The notes under the pieces are model-generated. The model saw only the letters and a program-made list of their open reading frames with translations, searched no databases and was not told the origin of the DNA. A DNA stretch of 64,000 nucleotides from Candidatus Gastranaerophilales bacterium (GTDB lineage Bacteria; Cyanobacteriota; Vampirovibrionia; Gastranaerophilales; Gastranaerophilaceae). Every line of letters begins with the position of its first letter. The stretch's first letter is position 1. The position numbers and the translations under genes were made by a program. Below, piece after piece: positions 61,241 to 64,000 of this stretch. Location: positions 124,001 through 188,000 of the forward strand of contig CALUVV010000003.1 of assembly GCA_944324305.1 (NCBI GenBank), read 5' to 3'.

Positions 61241-62004
61241 TTAATAATTCATTTCCCAGTTGTCATTCAAAATCTTTCCAAAGCATCCGCGCCAACTAGC
61301 ACTTGAAGATATACACGAAGAATTATATATACCCTCTCTTTGTTCCTTAGTTAATGGAGCAGGATTAACATCATCCCCATCATCGATAAGTCCATTATTA
61401 TATAATTTTAAAGCAAACATATCACGGCCGGCAATATTGGGCCCCTTTTGACCGTTTATATCAACATCAATTTTTGCGATATAGGCAGCATTACCAGTGT
61501 TATAACTGTAACCTAATGAAGCACCACTTGCGAGTGTTACATAAGCAGCCAAATATGTTCCTTCAGCAGCAACACCGCTTATTTTTTTGTATTCAGAATT
61601 CGGAGCAAAACATGGAGTACTATCAGCTCCGCAATCCTGTACAATCTTAAATGACGTTTTTATAAAATTATCAAGGCCCGCCTGTGAGTTAATACCTGCT
61701 TCTTTTAAATTTACAGCGTTATTATCTGTTTGAAATCTCATAGCAGCCTGCGACAACTCATTATAAACTTTATGAAGCTGCGTGACATAAGTTTTCTTTT
61801 GATGGTTTTGCATTAAAGAAGGCACGGTCATAGCAGATACCACGCCGATAATACCTAAAGTTACCAAAACTTCAGCAAGTGTAAACGCAGGAGCTGAGCC
61901 TAAAGTACGCCCCCCCCCCGACTGCTGCGCAGGTAGACACCACAACACAATAATTGTGGTATTTCTAGCACTCTGGCAGCTGTTTGATTGAAATGTTTAA
62001 TCAT
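61241..62004 (-). CDS. Pilin-like gene E, out of frame at a G10 tract (candidate phase-variable, OFF)
   Basis: ATG 62004 preceded by AAAGGAG. With ten G on the coding strand (61919-61910) translation ends at TAG after 34 codons. Eleven or eight G opens a 254-aa prepilin whose 40-residue leader ends RGGGRTLGSAPA before FTLAEVLVTLGIIGVVSAM. The globular part carries DINGQKGPNIAGRDMFAL and ends CFGKILNDNWEMNY, closest to genes A and B. A GTG at 61948 gives an open frame through the tract at G10, but it has no Shine-Dalgarno and would skip the leader start shared with gene D, so I do not take it as the start. Confidence 0.85.
61910..61919. repeat. C10/G10 homopolymer tract (gene E)
   Basis: G-C10-GA on the + strand, G10 on the coding strand, same leader position as in gene D. 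An 8-bp palindrome CTGCGCAG lies 5 nt away. Confidence 0.95.
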
Positions 62005-62039
62005 TATTGCTCCTTTCATTATTAAAATTATTATATCAC

Positions 62040-62073
62040 TAAAAAGACCGTTTTTCAATAAACGGTCTTTTTG
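62040..62073. terminator. Bidirectional intrinsic terminator
   Basis: AAAGACCGTTT / AAACGGTCTTT stem, loop TTCAAT, T-runs on both sides. Ends the small minus-strand ORF at 62079. Confidence 0.9.
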
Positions 62074-62078
62074 TTGTT

Positions 62079-62252
62079 TTAAAGTGATTGAACGTTAAAA
62101 TCTCTTTCCGACTTACTTGAAGTACATTCTAATACGTTTCTGATAAAACGTTCAATTGTCGATTCCATAGAAGATATTTCTTCTTTAAGGGCTTTGTAAC
62201 TCTCCTCCCTTACATCTCTAAGGGCGTTTTCAAAAATTTCATCATGATACAT
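62079..62252 (-). CDS. Small protein (57 aa), unknown
   Basis: Short ORF with AAGGAG 8 nt before the ATG and its own terminator, so likely real. The product is a single charged helix type (MYHDEIFENALRDVREESYK ... ERFIRNVLECTSSKSERDF), no membrane segment, one Cys. The bases before the ATG (GGAGATGTGTC) resemble those before the 46-aa ORF at 19879. Function unknown. Confidence 0.6.
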   Translation of the reverse strand: MYHDEIFENALRDVREESYKALKEEISSMESTIERFIRNVLECTSSKSERDFNVQSL

Positions 62253-62456
62253 GACACATCTCCTTGTTTAATTACCTTTGTAGACTTTCGCCGGTAATTT
62301 GCAGGTTACCTTTCAAAGGCTACTTCACATATTCCCATAACGGAACATTTTGGAACATTCTTTAAGAATATTTATAATATTGTTACAAAATTTATTATTC
62401 CTACAAAATAAAATAAGTTTAATGTATGATATTAAAATGTATACAGGGGAAGTAGA

Positions 62457-63293
62457 ATGGCAACTGATTTTCTAACAAGTTATGATTATTATTCAAGCAG
62501 ACGTGATATGGAAGTCATATCAAACATTGTTGAGTCTTTAAAGAAAATATTGGAAGAAGATAAACTGCAAACTCAGCCTTTATTTTTAAAAACGTCTGAA
62601 AATCTTATTTTGAATATTGCAAGAAAAGTAGTTCAGGAAAAAAAGAAAACTTTTCTTATAGGGATTACGGGTGAAAGCGCATCGGGAAAAACCGTGTTTG
62701 TTGATAATACGATTAAAGCCTGTGTTAAAGAAAAAAAAGAAGGTATATATACGGTTATCCGCTGTGATGATTACTATAAAGACACTTCCGAAGAACTTAA
62801 ACAAGCCGGAAGCTATGAAGCTTTATTTAAAACAGGTTTCAGCTTTGACACCCCTGATGTTATTGATTTGGAATTAATGAAGAAACATCTAATGAAATTA
62901 AAGTCAGGTAAAGAAATAACTTCGCCCAGATACGATTTCGTAACCTGTGTGTCTGATCCGGACGGAGACGTTAAAAAACCTGCAAAAGTTGTTCTTACAG
63001 AAGGTTTATATGTTCTGAACGAAGGTGTCAGAGATATTATGGACGTAAAAGTTTATGTCTATACGCCTCTTGAGGTTATCAAAGAAAGATGGTATAAGCG
63101 CGCAGCACTCAGAGGGAAAACAGGCAAAGCGGCTGATTTGCAATTTCAGGACGTAAACAGAACCGCGCAGCAGTATATCAGACCCGCTTACCAGATATCA
63201 GATGCCGTCATTAACGGTATGGTTTCACAGGAATATATTCAGGAAATAACCGATAAAATATTTAATACTTTAAAAAATATTGTCGAATACTAA
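62457..63293 (+). CDS. Uridine kinase-like P-loop kinase
   Basis: 278 aa. A 60-residue N-terminal helical extension precedes FLIGITGESASGKTVFVDNTI (Walker A), VIRCDDYYKDTSEELKQAG (the DDYY substrate motif of uridine/phosphoribulokinase family), FDTPDVIDLELMKKHLMKLKSGKEITSPRYDFVTC and VVLTEGLYVLNE (Walker B). The family phosphorylates uridine, pantothenate or ribulose phosphate; the DTPD...P.YDF pattern favours uridine kinase-like, but the extension is unusual. Shine-Dalgarno GGGGAAG. Confidence 0.85.
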   Translation: MATDFLTSYDYYSSRRDMEVISNIVESLKKILEEDKLQTQPLFLKTSENLILNIARKVVQEKKKTFLIGITGESASGKTVFVDNTIKACVKEKKEGIYTVIRCDDYYKDTSEELKQAGSYEALFKTGFSFDTPDVIDLELMKKHLMKLKSGKEITSPRYDFVTCVSDPDGDVKKPAKVVLTEGLYVLNEGVRDIMDVKVYVYTPLEVIKERWYKRAALRGKTGKAADLQFQDVNRTAQQYIRPAYQISDAVINGMVSQEYIQEITDKIFNTLKNIVEY

Positions 63294-63323
63294 AAAAGAG
63301 CCCTATAGAAAAGGGCTCTTTTT
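63294..63323. terminator. Bidirectional intrinsic terminator
   Basis: AAAAGAGCCC / GGGCTCTTTT stem, loop TATAGAAAA, between convergent genes. Confidence 0.92.
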
Positions 63324-63326
63324 TCT

Positions 63327-63689
63327 TTAGTACTTATTCATGCAAGGGCATTTAGGCTGTACAGGCTGAATATATATTCTTTCACATGTCGGGCAGGCAG
63401 GTTCTGCAAATGCTTTTCTGCAGGTCGGGCAAGGTTTTATTTTAACCTTGGTGCATTCATCACATTTAACCTTTTTTACCTTGCATTTATTGCAATTTTT
63501 AAAGCCTGTAAAGGGATTAAGACTGAAATTAGTTTTGTTTTCTCCGATACCTATATAAGGCAGAGGATTAAGGTAAGAAAGATAAGGTAAAGGATTTAAA
63601 GACTGAACACCTTCCCAGGCTGCAAATGCGCCCTGTGTCGATAAAGTAAGAGCACCGATAAGTGCTAAAGAAATACATAAGTTTTTCAT
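63327..63689 (-). CDS. Secreted Cys-rich protein with CxxC pairs
   Basis: 120 aa. Signal peptide MKNLCISLALIGALTLSTQG then AFA, cleavage before AWEG. A short Pro/Leu/Tyr segment repeats LNPLPYLSY and LNPLPYIGI. From about 65 on it has four CxxC pairs (CNKC, CDEC, CPTC, CPTC) and CPC, rubredoxin/zinc-ribbon-like spacing within Lys-rich sequence. It probably binds metal or forms disulfides outside the cytoplasm. No family recognised. A single gene. Confidence 0.7.
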   Translation of the reverse strand: MKNLCISLALIGALTLSTQGAFAAWEGVQSLNPLPYLSYLNPLPYIGIGENKTNFSLNPFTGFKNCNKCKVKKVKCDECTKVKIKPCPTCRKAFAEPACPTCERIYIQPVQPKCPCMNKY

Positions 63690-63818
63690 AAAATACTCCC
63701 ATAAAAAATTTCTAATATATGCAAAATTTAATTCACATAACCATTTTAAACTCTATGTGAATTTTTACTATATCCGACTGAGCAATAGTGCTTATTCTTT
63801 TGAACTAGGAGAAAATAA

Positions 63819-63852
63819 TAAAAAAAGGACTGGCAAAATTACCAATCCTTTT
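63819..63852 (-). terminator. Intrinsic terminator of the gene at the window end
   Basis: AAAAGGA.TGG / CCA.TCCTTTT stem with one mismatch and a T-run in the minus direction, 22 nt after the stop. Confidence 0.75.
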
Positions 63853-63873
63853 AATTTCTTACTGATATTCTGA

Positions 63874-64000
63874 TTACTTAGAAACAACTGCATCATCAAG
63901 CAGGATTACATAAATATTTTCACCTGCTTTAGCATGATATTTAAGCCCCGGAGTAACCAAACCGGTAATTAAGCCTACAGCAGCACCCACAGGAGCACCT
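63874..64000 (-). CDS. C-terminal end of an unknown protein (5' part outside window)
   Basis: The last 41 codons of a minus-strand gene, open to the window edge: GAPVGAAVGLITGLVTPGLK then YHAKAGENIYVILLDDAVVSK and stop. A Gly/Ala/Val hydrophobic stretch followed by KAGENIYVILLDDAVV, a pattern of envelope proteins whose last strand ends in an A-G-x-x-I-Y-V motif. Too little is present to assign a family. Terminator follows. Confidence 0.6.
   Translation of the reverse strand, partial: GAPVGAAVGLITGLVTPGLKYHAKAGENIYVILLDDAVVSK

Noticed and set aside
38873..61919. Explaining all five C10 tracts purely as sequencing error
   Set aside because: Not excluded, but the fifth tract is in frame only at ten (or a multiple-of-three change), so a uniform one-base undercall would break that gene. 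Tracts this long at fixed leader positions are notable in any case.
61241..61948. Pilin-like gene E starting at GTG 61948
   Set aside because: No Shine-Dalgarno, and the ATG at 62004 has one and a leader homologous to that of gene D. Kept only as an alternative-register idea.
1..64000. CRISPR array, prophage, insertion sequence or rRNA
   Set aside because: No regularly spaced repeats, integrase/transposase, phage structural genes or rRNA sequence were seen.

Overview
The window reads as AT-rich chromosomal DNA (about one third G+C by eye) from a non-photosynthetic relative of cyanobacteria, most likely a gut Candidatus Gastranaerophilales (Melainabacteria/Vampirovibrionia). I infer this from a plant/cyanobacterial-type Ski2-like helicase, a CHASE2-adenylate cyclase, an MnmC-type methyltransferase, a tentative Tic20-like membrane protein, scattered orphan pilin-like genes with FTLAEVLVTLGIIG N-termini, and several proteins with no recognisable family. 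No rRNA, CRISPR array, transposase or prophage is visible. One tRNA (Leu, anticodon TAA) is present.

Layout. 1-4.3 kb: the end of a two-component system (histidine kinase, LuxR-type regulator), a membrane/coiled-coil protein and small proteins. 4.3-8.3 kb: wecB, a glutaredoxin-like gene joined to a degenerate hybrid-cluster-protein homologue, and rpsL-rpsG cut off from fusA/tuf. 8.5-22.8 kb: metabolism (small aconitase-like subunit, thrB, two flavoproteins, phosphohexomutase), an AI-2E-type exporter, a radical SAM protein, an orphan sugar ABC permease and the first pilin-like gene. 22.9-25.7 kb: a cut-down spc block (rpsE-rpmD-rplO-secY). 26-34 kb: a PilZ protein, a PLP decarboxylase-family enzyme, a large unknown protein, a membrane glycosyltransferase-like protein, a patatin, tRNA-Leu and an EF-hand protein. 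34.2-36.8 kb: an eda-kdgK-csaB-type operon. 36.8-49.4 kb: adenylate cyclase, two tandem pilin-like genes, recG, two paralogous unknown proteins, rpiB, rsfS, a TPR protein and an NAGPA-type glycosidase. 49.6-64 kb: more pilin-like genes, the helicase, serS, a TMEM43-like protein, an isocitrate dehydrogenase, two glycine-zipper proteins, a uridine-kinase-like protein and a secreted Cys-rich protein.

The most interesting signal is a set of five 10-nt C:G tracts, all reading G-C10-GA on the + strand. Four lie in the leader of a pilin-like gene just before the prepilin cleavage site, and at 10 nt all four genes are out of frame. One extra base, or two fewer, would restore a full prepilin with a good Shine-Dalgarno and ATG. 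The fifth lies inside a secreted-type modular protein and is in frame. This looks like a family of slipped-strand (phase-variable) contingency loci controlling surface pilin-like proteins, although homopolymer miscalling must be excluded.

Two regulatory patterns also stand out. A bipartite element (RGCAATT, 10 nt, TATATACTTTATATAT) lies 41-49 nt upstream of four unknown surface-type genes, with constant internal spacing. Separately, at least seven genes have a -10 box ending 6-7 nt before the ATG and no Shine-Dalgarno, which suggests leaderless transcription.
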